This document shows positions 25,327-34,050 of a stretch of 64,000 nt of DNA, piece by piece; positions within the stretch are counted from its first letter, which is position 1, and the number at the start of each line of letters is the position of its first letter. The notes beneath the pieces are model-generated. The model had not been told where the DNA came from, searched no databases, and worked only from the letters and a program-made list of their open reading frames with translations. Both the position numbers and the translations under genes were made by a program. Source of the stretch: Pedobacter foliorum (GTDB lineage Bacteria > Bacteroidota > Bacteroidia > Sphingobacteriales > Sphingobacteriaceae); the NCBI RefSeq assembly GCF_013266735.1, contig NZ_JABSNU010000003.1:434001-498000 (forward strand), given 5' to 3'.

Positions 25327-27180
25327 ATGAAAGCACCAATAAGGATTTTCTTTTCGTTTCTATTTGTCTTGTTTCTCACTATCCTCTTTTCTTCATTTCA
25401 GAGAGAGCCAATGTCCTTAAAATTCAAGTTTCCTTACAAGCAGGCCGGCTTAACCGAACGGCAGGCTGCGGCTCATCTTTTAAGCAGATTTACTTATGGT
25501 GCTAGCATAGGAGATGTAGATCGTGTTCTGAAAACCGGTTTGGAGAAATGGTTTATGCAACAATTAGAAGGGAATATTGAGGACAAGGAGCTCGATACAA
25601 TGCTAGCTAAGCTTGATGATATCAATTTAACCAATACAGAGGTAGAAAATAAGTACCCTAGAGGAGCAAGGGTTTTACGTATGGCTATTAAAGATGGTGT
25701 GATAAATAAAGATTCCGTAAATAAAGGAGATCAGGTTGCTTATAGAAAACAGATTAAAAATTATATGGAAATGAACGGATTAAAAGCTCCACAGGAGTTG
25801 TATCGTCAGTTTATTAACCAAAAAATATTAAGAGCTACCTATACCAATAATCAATTACGGGAACTGCTTACCGATTTCTGGTTCAATCACTTTAATGTTT
25901 CCATTATCAAAAATCAGTGTGCGCCATTTATCCCTGCTTTTGAGCGGGATGTAATCAGACCTAATGTAACCGGGAAATTCAGTGATCTGCTATTGGCTAC
26001 AGCAAAATCTCCTGCAATGCTCATTTATCTGGATAATTTTAACAGTAGCGGACAGCCTGTTCCGATAGCCCAAAAGGACTCGAGCCTAATGAATGGAGAG
26101 ACAAGGGTTAAGAAAATGCAGTTTAAAAAGAAACAGGGCGGATTAAATGAGAACTATGCCCGTGAGGTAATGGAATTGCATACCCTTGGTGTAGATGGAG
26201 GATATACTCAGAATGATGTAACTCAGGCTGCAAGAGTATTAACCGGATGGACCATCGCTCCAATGGGTGAGGAAGGTTATGGCTCAGCAATGAAAAAATT
26301 GATGGATAAGGTGGGCGCTGATAACCTCGAAAAGCAAGGTTTTGTGCATCAGGGAGATTTCTTATTCGTACCGACTAAACATGACAATGGAGAGAAAACA
26401 GTTCTTGGTAAGCGTTTCTCTGCCAATGGTGGGTATGAAGAGGGGGTAACCTTATTAACCATGCTTGCTCACAATCCTTCTACAGCAAAGTTTATTTCAA
26501 AAAAGATAGCAACAAGGTTTGTGAGCGATCAGCCTTCTCCAAAATTGATAGATAAAATGTCAAAAACATTTATGAAAACTGATGGAGATATAAAACAGGT
26601 GCTGATTGCTATGGTTTCTTCTTCTGAGTTCTGGAATGCCGATGCTTTAAGGGAAAAAACCAAATCGCCTTTTGAACTTGCCATTAGCGCAGTACGTAGC
26701 TTGGATGCTAAAATTACACAACCCTATCAATTGTTTAGCTGGATTAGTAAAATGGGCCAGAAGATGTACTATTATCAGGCACCTACGGGGTTTCCTGATA
26801 GAGGACAATATTGGATCAATACAGGTGCTTTATTAAATCGAATGAATTTTGGTTTAGCGCTTGCCTCACAACGTATCCCCGGAGTAAAGATTGATCTGGA
26901 AGCGTTAAACAACAACCATGAACCGGAAAGTGCTGAAGCGGCGCTAACGACATACAGTAAGATCATTATGCCGGAGCGTAATCTTGATGCTACGATAAAA
27001 AGATTGAAACCTTTGCTTAAAGAACCTGATTTAGATAAGAAAGTAGAAAAAGCTGCTAATACGATGGGTAATGATGATGGAATGGCTATTGTAAAAAATA
27101 ACAAAATCAATAAAAAAGGGTCGGAACTTGCTCAGGTAGTAGGTATAATCCTTGGCTCTCCGGAATTTCAGCGTAAATAG
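25327..27180 (+). CDS. DUF1800 family protein, exported
   Basis: 617 residues with an N-terminal signal or anchor (IFFSFLFVLFLTILFSSF). Family signatures are TERQAAAHLLSRFTYG (about 42-57), LLTDFWFNHFNV (about 183-194), NENYAREVMELHTLGV, YTQNDVTQAARVLTGW, and FLFVPTKHDNGEKTVLG. DUF1800 proteins are large exported proteins nearly always encoded beside a DUF1501 gene, as here (21-bp gap). Their activity is unknown. The start at the ATG at 25327 gives a plausible signal peptide. Confidence 0.93.
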   Translation: MKAPIRIFFSFLFVLFLTILFSSFQREPMSLKFKFPYKQAGLTERQAAAHLLSRFTYGASIGDVDRVLKTGLEKWFMQQLEGNIEDKELDTMLAKLDDINLTNTEVENKYPRGARVLRMAIKDGVINKDSVNKGDQVAYRKQIKNYMEMNGLKAPQELYRQFINQKILRATYTNNQLRELLTDFWFNHFNVSIIKNQCAPFIPAFERDVIRPNVTGKFSDLLLATAKSPAMLIYLDNFNSSGQPVPIAQKDSSLMNGETRVKKMQFKKKQGGLNENYAREVMELHTLGVDGGYTQNDVTQAARVLTGWTIAPMGEEGYGSAMKKLMDKVGADNLEKQGFVHQGDFLFVPTKHDNGEKTVLGKRFSANGGYEEGVTLLTMLAHNPSTAKFISKKIATRFVSDQPSPKLIDKMSKTFMKTDGDIKQVLIAMVSSSEFWNADALREKTKSPFELAISAVRSLDAKITQPYQLFSWISKMGQKMYYYQAPTGFPDRGQYWINTGALLNRMNFGLALASQRIPGVKIDLEALNNNHEPESAEAALTTYSKIIMPERNLDATIKRLKPLLKEPDLDKKVEKAANTMGNDDGMAIVKNNKINKKGSELAQVVGIILGSPEFQRK

Positions 27181-27201
27181 GTTTAAACTAGAAGAACTAT
27201 T

Positions 27202-28467
27202 ATGACATCAAGAAGAGGATTTTTAAAAGCGGGAGGTTTAGCCTTATTCGGAATAGGGATGGGAGGAATACCAGGTTTTATTGTAAATGCAGTTGCAGGT
27301 ATAAAGCAACCTGGCCTTTTTGAAAGAAAGAAAATATTAGTCTGCATTTTTCAGCGCGGAGCGATGGATGGCCTCATGGCAGTAACACCGTTTACTGACG
27401 AATATTTAAAAAACGCAAGGCCCTCGTTGTTCATGTCTGCGGCTAAGTCATCAGGCAATAATCCATTAATAGATTTGGATGGTCGTTTTGGGTTACACCC
27501 TTCGATGAGTGCTTTTGAGAAGGTATTTAGGGAGAAAAGAATGGGGATAGTACATGGGATAGGATCTCCAAACAATACACGTTCACATTTTGATGCACAG
27601 GATTACATGGAGTCGGGTACACCTTTTAAAAAAGGCACTGATAGCGGATGGTTAAATAGGGCTGTTGGTTTGCTTGGGCATGATGGGGAGACAGCTCTTA
27701 GGGGAGTAAGCCTAACATCATCTTTGCCAAGATCATTTTATGGTGATAACCCTGCTGTAGCCATTGGCAGTTTACAAGATTTCAATATTCAAATGAAGGG
27801 TAATGTTAATGGAGCTAATATGGCGGCCAAAAGCTTTGAAGATTTGTACGATAAAACCTCTTCGGGACTATTAAAAGAAACTGGAAAGGAGAGTTTTGAG
27901 GCCATAAAAATGCTTCAAAAAACGGATGTAAAAAATTATAAACCTATCAATGGAGCTATTTATCCTAATTCGGCTTTAGGGAATTCATTAAAACAGATTG
28001 CACAGCTCATTAAGATGAATGTAGGAATGGAAGTGGCATTTGCTGAATCGGGAGGTTGGGATACGCACTTTAATCAGGGTAGAGAAACGGGAATCTTTGC
28101 AAGAAATGTAAATGACCTTAGTGAGAGTATTATGGCTTTTTGGGCAGATATGGGTACTATGCAGGATGATGTAACGGTTATGACTATGACTGAATTTGGC
28201 CGTACGGTAAAACAAAACGGAACAGGTGGTACTGATCATGGTCGGGCTTCATGCAATTTTATTCTTGGAAATGGAGTAAATGGCGGGCTGGTGCATGGAA
28301 TAGTAAATCCGATGGCAATTGAAAACCTTGAAGATGGAAGGGACCTTGCTGTTACCACCGATTTTAGAGCGGTATTTAGCGAAGTGGCAGACAAGCATTT
28401 AAAAATCAATAATGATAAAGTGCTTTTTCCTGACTGGAACGGCACGAAAATAGGAGTGATGAGTTAA
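27202..28467 (+). CDS. DUF1501 family protein, Tat-exported
   Basis: 421 residues. The N-terminus MTSRRGFLKAGGLALFGIGM is a twin-arginine signal (RRGFLK). The mature part has the alkaline-phosphatase-superfamily-like DUF1501 features ILVCIFQRGAMDGL, FGLHPSM, GSPNNTRSHFDAQDYMESG, GGWDTHFNQG and MTEFGRTVKQNGTGGTDHG. Asp/His residues in these motifs suggest a metal site. The partner DUF1800 gene is 21 bp upstream. Cofactor and substrate are not known. A perfect 16-bp hairpin follows the stop. Confidence 0.94.
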   Translation: MTSRRGFLKAGGLALFGIGMGGIPGFIVNAVAGIKQPGLFERKKILVCIFQRGAMDGLMAVTPFTDEYLKNARPSLFMSAAKSSGNNPLIDLDGRFGLHPSMSAFEKVFREKRMGIVHGIGSPNNTRSHFDAQDYMESGTPFKKGTDSGWLNRAVGLLGHDGETALRGVSLTSSLPRSFYGDNPAVAIGSLQDFNIQMKGNVNGANMAAKSFEDLYDKTSSGLLKETGKESFEAIKMLQKTDVKNYKPINGAIYPNSALGNSLKQIAQLIKMNVGMEVAFAESGGWDTHFNQGRETGIFARNVNDLSESIMAFWADMGTMQDDVTVMTMTEFGRTVKQNGTGGTDHGRASCNFILGNGVNGGLVHGIVNPMAIENLEDGRDLAVTTDFRAVFSEVADKHLKINNDKVLFPDWNGTKIGVMS

Positions 28468-28470
28468 AAA

Positions 28471-28513
28471 GATGGTGTCAGATCCTGAATTTATTTAAGG
28501 ATCTGACACCATC
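28471..28513. terminator. Perfect 16-bp hairpin after the DUF1501 gene
   Basis: GATGGTGTCAGATCCT (28471-28486), 11-base AT loop, and its exact complement (28498-28513). It separates the convergent DUF1501 and DUF3472 genes. It lacks a long T run on either side, so it may be a terminator or a copy of a dispersed REP-like palindrome. Confidence 0.7.
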
Positions 28514-28529
28514 CTCAAGAAACTACCCC

Positions 28530-29846
28530 TTACGGCAGTTTCTTGAAATCAATTTCAGGATGTTCTTTTCCTGATGCTTTCCTTTGTAAAGGAGTCCTTA
28601 TAGGAGTGAAATCATTAAAAAAGCCACAATTCTTTAAAAAGAACGATGAACCTTCTGTTCCTCCTGCATAATCTTTTCTGTAGTTTTCTCTCGCAGTATT
28701 ATCAGCAGTAAATGTTGCTGCGGTAACTTCATGCCAGTTTCCTTCGGAATCAATAGCCCATTGGTTTTTATAATTTGCCTTGCGCGATTGATCGCCGGTT
28801 GATGGGTTGAAGTTCTCTAGAAAGGAGTGAAGCCCTTTTAAGTATTCTCCAGATTTTGGACGGTCAAAGCTGGCTACAAGCTGCCAGTTTCCCTTTTCTA
28901 AATCTTTAAAATAGGCAGTATAGGTAGTTGTCTTTTTTGCCATATCAGGCTGTGCTCTTATTAAGAAAGCATAACTCTTACCTGCTTTCCAGGGATAAAG
29001 CATATAGCTTTGTCCGCCAGAGCCTTCATTGCCAAATTCGCCTGTTTTAGTTGTACTACCTTTTTTAAGTAATACTACCTTCATGCTATCAGGAATAGAT
29101 TTAGGATCATCAGTAGAGAAAGGGCTCCAGATAGAAAACAACACTCTACGTTCTGTCGGTGAGTTCACTTGCATTCCGAAATATCCTCCGCTAAATCCAT
29201 TAGACATGAAATAAGTTCCCTGTTTATCTTCACCAACTGGAACCTGGATTTCATTATAAAACCATTCTGTATTATTTTCTGCTTCGGCAGGTATTTTGTA
29301 TCCTAAATGTACAGATGGGCCTCTGTGACCCCAGTAAAAGTAATTTCCTTCGTTGTTTTTAACGTATGCTGCTCCTTTTAAAATGTCAGTTCCGCTAACT
29401 AATAGGTCAGATATTTCTGCAAAAACACCACCGGTTTTCGATAAGCCCTTTAATTCTACTTTTACATAGCCAGGGTTTTTAATGTTAATACTTCCTATTT
29501 TAACAACGGCAGAGCCAAGGTTTCCTACCTCTTTAACAAGAGTAGTGCCTTCTGCTGTTAAACTTATTTTACTTTTTCCTTCAGGGACGCTCAATTTTAG
29601 CGCAAATTCTGCAGTTCCTGCAGCTTCGGTTCTAAAATAAATGGTAATTACATCGCTAGCGGCCGACCAATTGGCAATACCATCATTTTTAATCTTGGCG
29701 GTAGCATTTTCGTTTACCCATCCATTGCCGCCAATCGGTATGGTAATGGTTTCAGGTTCTGCTTTATCTTTTGTTTTTGCCAGGCAGATGGTGCTAAGTA
29801 AAAACTGAAATGCAAGCAGAAACAATGTGGTTCTTTTCGTGTTCAT
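28530..29846 (-). CDS. DUF5077/DUF3472 secreted protein
   Basis: 438 residues with a signal peptide (LFLLAFQFLLSTICLA). The first ~130 residues form a beta-rich carbohydrate-binding-like domain (IPIGGNGWVNENATAKIKND), matching DUF5077. Residues about 160-420 match DUF3472: NYFYWGHRGPSVHLGYKIP, YFMSNGFSGGYFGMQVNS, RRVLFSIWSPFSTDDP. Such proteins occur in polysaccharide-use loci and are thought to bind or process glycans; the reaction is not established. It is divergent from the GH2 beta-galactosidase, and the 142-bp gap holds a LacI-type palindrome that could control both. Confidence 0.85.
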   Translation of the reverse strand: MNTKRTTLFLLAFQFLLSTICLAKTKDKAEPETITIPIGGNGWVNENATAKIKNDGIANWSAASDVITIYFRTEAAGTAEFALKLSVPEGKSKISLTAEGTTLVKEVGNLGSAVVKIGSINIKNPGYVKVELKGLSKTGGVFAEISDLLVSGTDILKGAAYVKNNEGNYFYWGHRGPSVHLGYKIPAEAENNTEWFYNEIQVPVGEDKQGTYFMSNGFSGGYFGMQVNSPTERRVLFSIWSPFSTDDPKSIPDSMKVVLLKKGSTTKTGEFGNEGSGGQSYMLYPWKAGKSYAFLIRAQPDMAKKTTTYTAYFKDLEKGNWQLVASFDRPKSGEYLKGLHSFLENFNPSTGDQSRKANYKNQWAIDSEGNWHEVTAATFTADNTARENYRKDYAGGTEGSSFFLKNCGFFNDFTPIRTPLQRKASGKEHPEIDFKKLP

Positions 29847-29915
29847 TTATGTGTAGTTTGTGTTATAAATTAAATGTATGAAAACGATGATAAAAACATT
29901 AAACTAAAATTAAGT

Positions 29916-29925
29916 CAAACGTTTG
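29916..29925. promoter_or_regulatory. LacI/GalR-type operator candidate in the divergent promoter region
   Basis: CAAACGTTTG is a perfect palindrome with the central CG typical of LacI-family operators. It lies 64 bp before the GH2 start and 70 bp before the start of the divergent DUF3472 gene. No LacI-family gene is in the window. Confidence 0.6.
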
Positions 29926-29988
29926 CGCTAATGTTTTAGCCAAAATATATTTAGGTTCGACTGCAGATAATACAATCTAATTATTCAG

Positions 29989-32900
29989 ATGAAAACTTTT
30001 TTTACCACCCTATCTCTATTATTGGCCACTTCGGCAGTAATTGGGCAGCAATTACCTACTGAATTGCAAACACCCGAAGTGGTTTCTGTAAATAGAATGC
30101 CAATGCGGGCATCAGCGTTTGCATTTGAAAATCAGGATCTGGCTTCTAAAAGAGAGAAAGAGAAATCTAGCTACTTTTTAACACTAAACGGTCAATGGAA
30201 ATTTAATTGGGTTCAGGATCCGCGTAAGCGACCGGAAGATTTCTTTAAAACGGATTTTGATGATAGTAAGTGGGACAATTTTAAAGTTCCAGCGAATTGG
30301 GAAACCAACGGATATGGCTTACCAATCTATGTAAATCAACCTTACGAATTTGCAGGGCGCAAAAATACCGGGGCTAGAATGAATCCTCCATTTGATATTC
30401 CTGTAGATAATAATCCGGTTGGATCCTACAGGAAAAAAATTACCATCCCAAAAAACTGGGACGGAAAACAGGTGTTTATTCATCTTGGAGCTGTAAAATC
30501 AGCCTTTTATATTTGGGTTAATGGTAAAAAAGTAGGCTATAGTGAAGATAGTAAGCTTGCCGCAGAATTCGACATTACAAAATATGTAAAACCGGGAGAG
30601 AATCTGATCGCTTTGCAAGTTTACCGTTGGAGTGATGGCAGTTATTTGGAGTGCCAGGATATGTGGCGCATATCTGGAATAGAGCGTGATGTTTATTTGT
30701 ATGCCACTCCGAAATTGGACATAAGAGATTTCAAATCAATAGCCACACTTGATAAATCTTATAAAAATGGAGTTCTTTCTTTAACAGCGGAAATAGACAA
30801 CTATAAGATAGAGAAAAATGCCATGCACAGCAAGCCGGATACTTTTGCTGTTGAACTGAACTTAGTAGACCCTAAAGGGAAATCGGTTTATAAAGACGAA
30901 ACTAAGGGTGTTAAAACAGTTCTTGGAAATTATAAAAGTACTGTAAGCTTTAGCACTCAGATTGAGAATGTAGCATCATGGACAGCAGAGACACCAAATC
31001 TTTATACGCTTTTCATCACTTTAAAAGATAAAAAAGGAGAGGTATTAGAAGTTATTCCTCAGCGAATAGGTTTCCGTACTGTTGAGCTTGTGAATAATAA
31101 TTTCCTTGTGAATGGTAAGAGGGTATTCTTTAAAGGGGTTAACAGACATGAGCACAATGCAACACAAGGGCATACCCTTACTCATGCTGATATGCGAAAA
31201 GATATGGAGATGATGAAAAAGCTGAATGTAAATTCAGTAAGACATTCTCATTATCCTCCTGATCCGTATTGGATGGAGCTTTGTGATGAGTATGGTCTTT
31301 ATGTTGTTGATGAGGCAAATATAGAATCTCATGGTCGTTATTATGACTTGGCGTATACGTTAGGTAATGATAAGCAGTGGAGAATCCCTCATTTGGAACG
31401 TATTAAAAGAATGTATGAGCGCGATAAAAATCATTCATCAGTAATTACGTGGTCGTTAGGAAACGAAGCCGGTAATGGTTCGAATTTCTATGAGGGGTAT
31501 GATTGGTTAAAATCAAATGACATCAGGCCAGTACAATATGAACGTGCAGAGGAGGATTACAACACTGATATGATTGTTCCTCAATATCCAGATCCGAACT
31601 GGCTTAAAGAGTATGCAAACAGCAAACCAGACAGACCGCTAATTATGAGCGAATTTGCTCACATTATGGGTAACAGCTTGGGTAACTTTAAAGAATATTG
31701 GGACGTGATAGAAAGTCAGCCAAATTTACAGGGTGGTTTTATCTGGGAATGGATTGATCAGGCAATTGATACGGTGAAAAATGGTAAACGCATCAATGCT
31801 TATGGTGGGGATTTCCCTCTAAGTGGTCCGGTTAATCAGGATTTTAGCGATAATGATTTCTGCGTAAAAGGTGTGGTTACCAACTACAGAGGAATGACAC
31901 CTATGGCGGTTGAAGTGAAAAAGGTTTATCAATACATCAAAACTGCTTACAAAGGCGACAATAAGATCAACATCAATAACTCTTATTTCTTTAAAAACCT
32001 TGATAACGTGGGCCTTGTTTGGGAGCTTCTGGAGAACGGAAAGGTGATAGAAAAAGGGAATCTGAATACTTTAAATATAACGCCTAGAACAGAAAAGGAG
32101 ATAAGTTTGCCTATTAAAACCAAGGCTAAGCATGGTGCAGAGTACTTCTTAAATGTTTATTATAACCTTAAACAAGAAGAACCATTTCTTCCTGTTGCAT
32201 ACAATATAGCGGCCGAACAGTTTGTATGGAGTGGCTCTGCTAAACCTCTTGAGGTAACACCTGTTAATGGCAAGTTGTCCATTGAAAAAGAGTCGGGAAA
32301 AACCCTTGTAAAGGGTAAAGACTTTTTTATAACATTTGATGCGACAAATGGTACTATGAGCGGTTACAATGTTAAAGGAACTCAATTGCTTAGTGAGGGG
32401 CCAACACCTGCATTTTGGCGTGCACCTACAGATAATGATATCGGTGCAGGTTTTAACAGTAGCTTAAGAAAATGGCGTAATGCTTATACTGAGGGTAAAC
32501 TAAGTCTGGCAGATGTTAAGCAAGAAACCTCTGGCGATGTAACTGCAACTTTTACAAAAGAATTGATAAACGGTGATGCAAGTGTAACGCAAATATTTAC
32601 AATCAAAGCTGACGGAACAGTTAAAGTTGACAACAGATTTACAGCCATCAAAGGGAAATATCCATTAATGCAGCGCATTGGTAATGATCTGCAATTGAGT
32701 AAGGAATTTAATAATATAAAATTCTATGGTCGTGGCCCCGGAGAGAACTATTGGGATCGTAAAACAGGTTCATTTGTTGGTTTGTACACCCAGACTATTG
32801 ATGAGCAATATTTTCCATATGCTCGCCCTCAAGAAAGTGGGAACAAAACAGATGTGCGTTGGGTAAACTTTACTGATAAAAAAGGCAAAGGCTTAAGCTT

Positions 32901-33147
32901 TGGTATGGCTGATAGTTTATTGAATTTCTCGGCACTACCATATTCATTAAATGATTTGGATCCGGAGGAGCAGAAACAGCAATACCATTCAGGAGAGTTG
33001 GTAAAACGTGATAAAATTTATATGCACCTGGATTTGATTCAAAGCGGCGTTCAGGGAATTGACAGTTGGGGTTCTATGCCACTTGAGGAATATAGGGTTC
33101 CTTTTGTAAAGCATGAGTATTCTTACTGGATTAAACCAATAAAGTAA
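29989..33147 (+). CDS. Glycoside hydrolase family 2 beta-galactosidase
   Basis: 1052 residues with signal peptide (TTLSLLLATSAVIG), so exported. Domains in order: GH2 sugar-binding (about 65-235, LNGQWKFNWVQDP and GSYRKKITIP), immunoglobulin-like (about 240-360), catalytic TIM barrel (about 365-660), and the small-chain-type C-terminal domain (about 770-1045, FWRAPTDNDIG). The acid/base is Glu493 in WSLGNEAG and the nucleophile Glu555 in MSEFAHIMGN. KGVNRHEHNA and SVRHSHYPPDPYW are typical LacZ features. It hydrolyses terminal beta-galactosides, but the natural glycan is unknown. LacI-type palindromes lie on both sides of the gene and its stop codon lies inside a 52-bp palindrome. Confidence 0.96.
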   Translation: MKTFFTTLSLLLATSAVIGQQLPTELQTPEVVSVNRMPMRASAFAFENQDLASKREKEKSSYFLTLNGQWKFNWVQDPRKRPEDFFKTDFDDSKWDNFKVPANWETNGYGLPIYVNQPYEFAGRKNTGARMNPPFDIPVDNNPVGSYRKKITIPKNWDGKQVFIHLGAVKSAFYIWVNGKKVGYSEDSKLAAEFDITKYVKPGENLIALQVYRWSDGSYLECQDMWRISGIERDVYLYATPKLDIRDFKSIATLDKSYKNGVLSLTAEIDNYKIEKNAMHSKPDTFAVELNLVDPKGKSVYKDETKGVKTVLGNYKSTVSFSTQIENVASWTAETPNLYTLFITLKDKKGEVLEVIPQRIGFRTVELVNNNFLVNGKRVFFKGVNRHEHNATQGHTLTHADMRKDMEMMKKLNVNSVRHSHYPPDPYWMELCDEYGLYVVDEANIESHGRYYDLAYTLGNDKQWRIPHLERIKRMYERDKNHSSVITWSLGNEAGNGSNFYEGYDWLKSNDIRPVQYERAEEDYNTDMIVPQYPDPNWLKEYANSKPDRPLIMSEFAHIMGNSLGNFKEYWDVIESQPNLQGGFIWEWIDQAIDTVKNGKRINAYGGDFPLSGPVNQDFSDNDFCVKGVVTNYRGMTPMAVEVKKVYQYIKTAYKGDNKININNSYFFKNLDNVGLVWELLENGKVIEKGNLNTLNITPRTEKEISLPIKTKAKHGAEYFLNVYYNLKQEEPFLPVAYNIAAEQFVWSGSAKPLEVTPVNGKLSIEKESGKTLVKGKDFFITFDATNGTMSGYNVKGTQLLSEGPTPAFWRAPTDNDIGAGFNSSLRKWRNAYTEGKLSLADVKQETSGDVTATFTKELINGDASVTQIFTIKADGTVKVDNRFTAIKGKYPLMQRIGNDLQLSKEFNNIKFYGRGPGENYWDRKTGSFVGLYTQTIDEQYFPYARPQESGNKTDVRWVNFTDKKGKGLSFGMADSLLNFSALPYSLNDLDPEEQKQQYHSGELVKRDKIYMHLDLIQSGVQGIDSWGSMPLEEYRVPFVKHEYSYWIKPIK

Positions 33148-33194
33148 TAAAGCAAAAAGGGAACGTCATGACGTTCCCTTTTTGCTTTATTACT
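33143..33194. terminator. 52-bp perfect palindrome at the 3' end of the GH2 gene
   Basis: Two 26-base arms (33143-33168 and 33169-33194) are exact reverse complements with no spacer; the core is GGGAACGTCATGACGTTCCC. The left arm contains the GH2 stop codon and the arms contain AAAAA/TTTTT tracts, so RNA from either strand gives a hairpin followed by a T-rich tract. It sits between convergent genes and is best read as a bidirectional terminator, though this length of perfect symmetry is unusual. Confidence 0.85.
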
Positions 33195-33216
33195 GCTTTG
33201 ATATAGAAATGATTGC

Positions 33217-33228
33217 GCAAACGTTTGC
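33217..33228. promoter_or_regulatory. LacI/GalR-type operator candidate downstream of the GH2 gene
   Basis: GCAAACGTTTGC is a 12-bp perfect palindrome sharing the CAAACGTTTG core with the site at 29916-29925. It lies between convergent 3' ends, an odd place for an operator. A distant second operator for loop repression is one explanation. Confidence 0.5.
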
Positions 33229-33261
33229 AATTTTGAGACATTACAAATCATTGCCATTATA

Positions 33262-34047
33262 TCAGGTAACTTTTGCTGTCCTAAGGTATTTAGAGAATCT
33301 TAATGGGAAAAGCCTTTTGAATAAAACACCCTTCACTTCCTTGCCTCCAATATATACTTCCTCCTTGTTTGCTTTAACCGCTTGAACGATTTGTTTAGCA
33401 CAATCTTCTGCCAGCATTCCGTTTTCCTGTGCGCTATCCATAGTGCCCTGAGGAGTGCCATCTGCTGTTAAAGCATTAAGAGTTACCTTGGTTTTAATGA
33501 ACCCAGGGCATATAATAGTAATGTTTATATTCTTGTCATACACTTCTGACCTAAGCGAGTCAAAATATCCGTGTAATGCATGTTTAGATGCCGAATAAGC
33601 AGAACGCATTCTTGTTCCAAATTTTCCAACCAAACTACTTACGCAAACAATATTACCACCTCCATTTGCAATCATATTGGGCAATACAGCCTTGCTTAGA
33701 ATAGCGGTTCCCCAAAAGTTAACATTCATTAATCGTTGTTCGGTTTCAAGGTCAGTCTCTAATGCCAATCCACGCTGACTAATTCCACCGCTATTGATTA
33801 AAATATCAATGCGACCATAAATACGAATGGCCTCTTCTGCTTTTCCACTTAAGGAAGCCGTATTTTCAAGATCTAACGGCAACACATGAATGTTTACAGG
33901 GTTTTTGCAAGTAGTTTTAACCCTATATAACTCATCGCGATTGCGTGAGGAGATGATTAGTTTTGCACCTGCTTTATTGTATTCATAAACGAGAGCTTCG
34001 CCAATTCCCGATGATGCCCCGGTAATCCAAACAACTTTATTATTCAT
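33262..34047 (-). CDS. Short-chain dehydrogenase/reductase
   Basis: 261 residues, classical SDR. Cofactor motif TGASSGIGEAL (about 9-19), NSGGISQRG in place of the usual NNAG, catalytic Ser in CVSSLVGKFG and the Tyr-x-x-x-Lys pair in YSASKHALHGYFDSL. The Arg in SSRNRDEL after beta-2 suggests NADP(H). Substrate unknown. The C-terminal KRLFPLRFSKYLRTAKV is basic. It lies 3 bp after hemW on the same strand and is likely co-transcribed with it. Confidence 0.93.
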   Translation of the reverse strand: MNNKVVWITGASSGIGEALVYEYNKAGAKLIISSRNRDELYRVKTTCKNPVNIHVLPLDLENTASLSGKAEEAIRIYGRIDILINSGGISQRGLALETDLETEQRLMNVNFWGTAILSKAVLPNMIANGGGNIVCVSSLVGKFGTRMRSAYSASKHALHGYFDSLRSEVYDKNINITIICPGFIKTKVTLNALTADGTPQGTMDSAQENGMLAEDCAKQIVQAVKANKEEVYIGGKEVKGVLFKRLFPLRFSKYLRTAKVT

Positions 34048-34050
34048 TAC

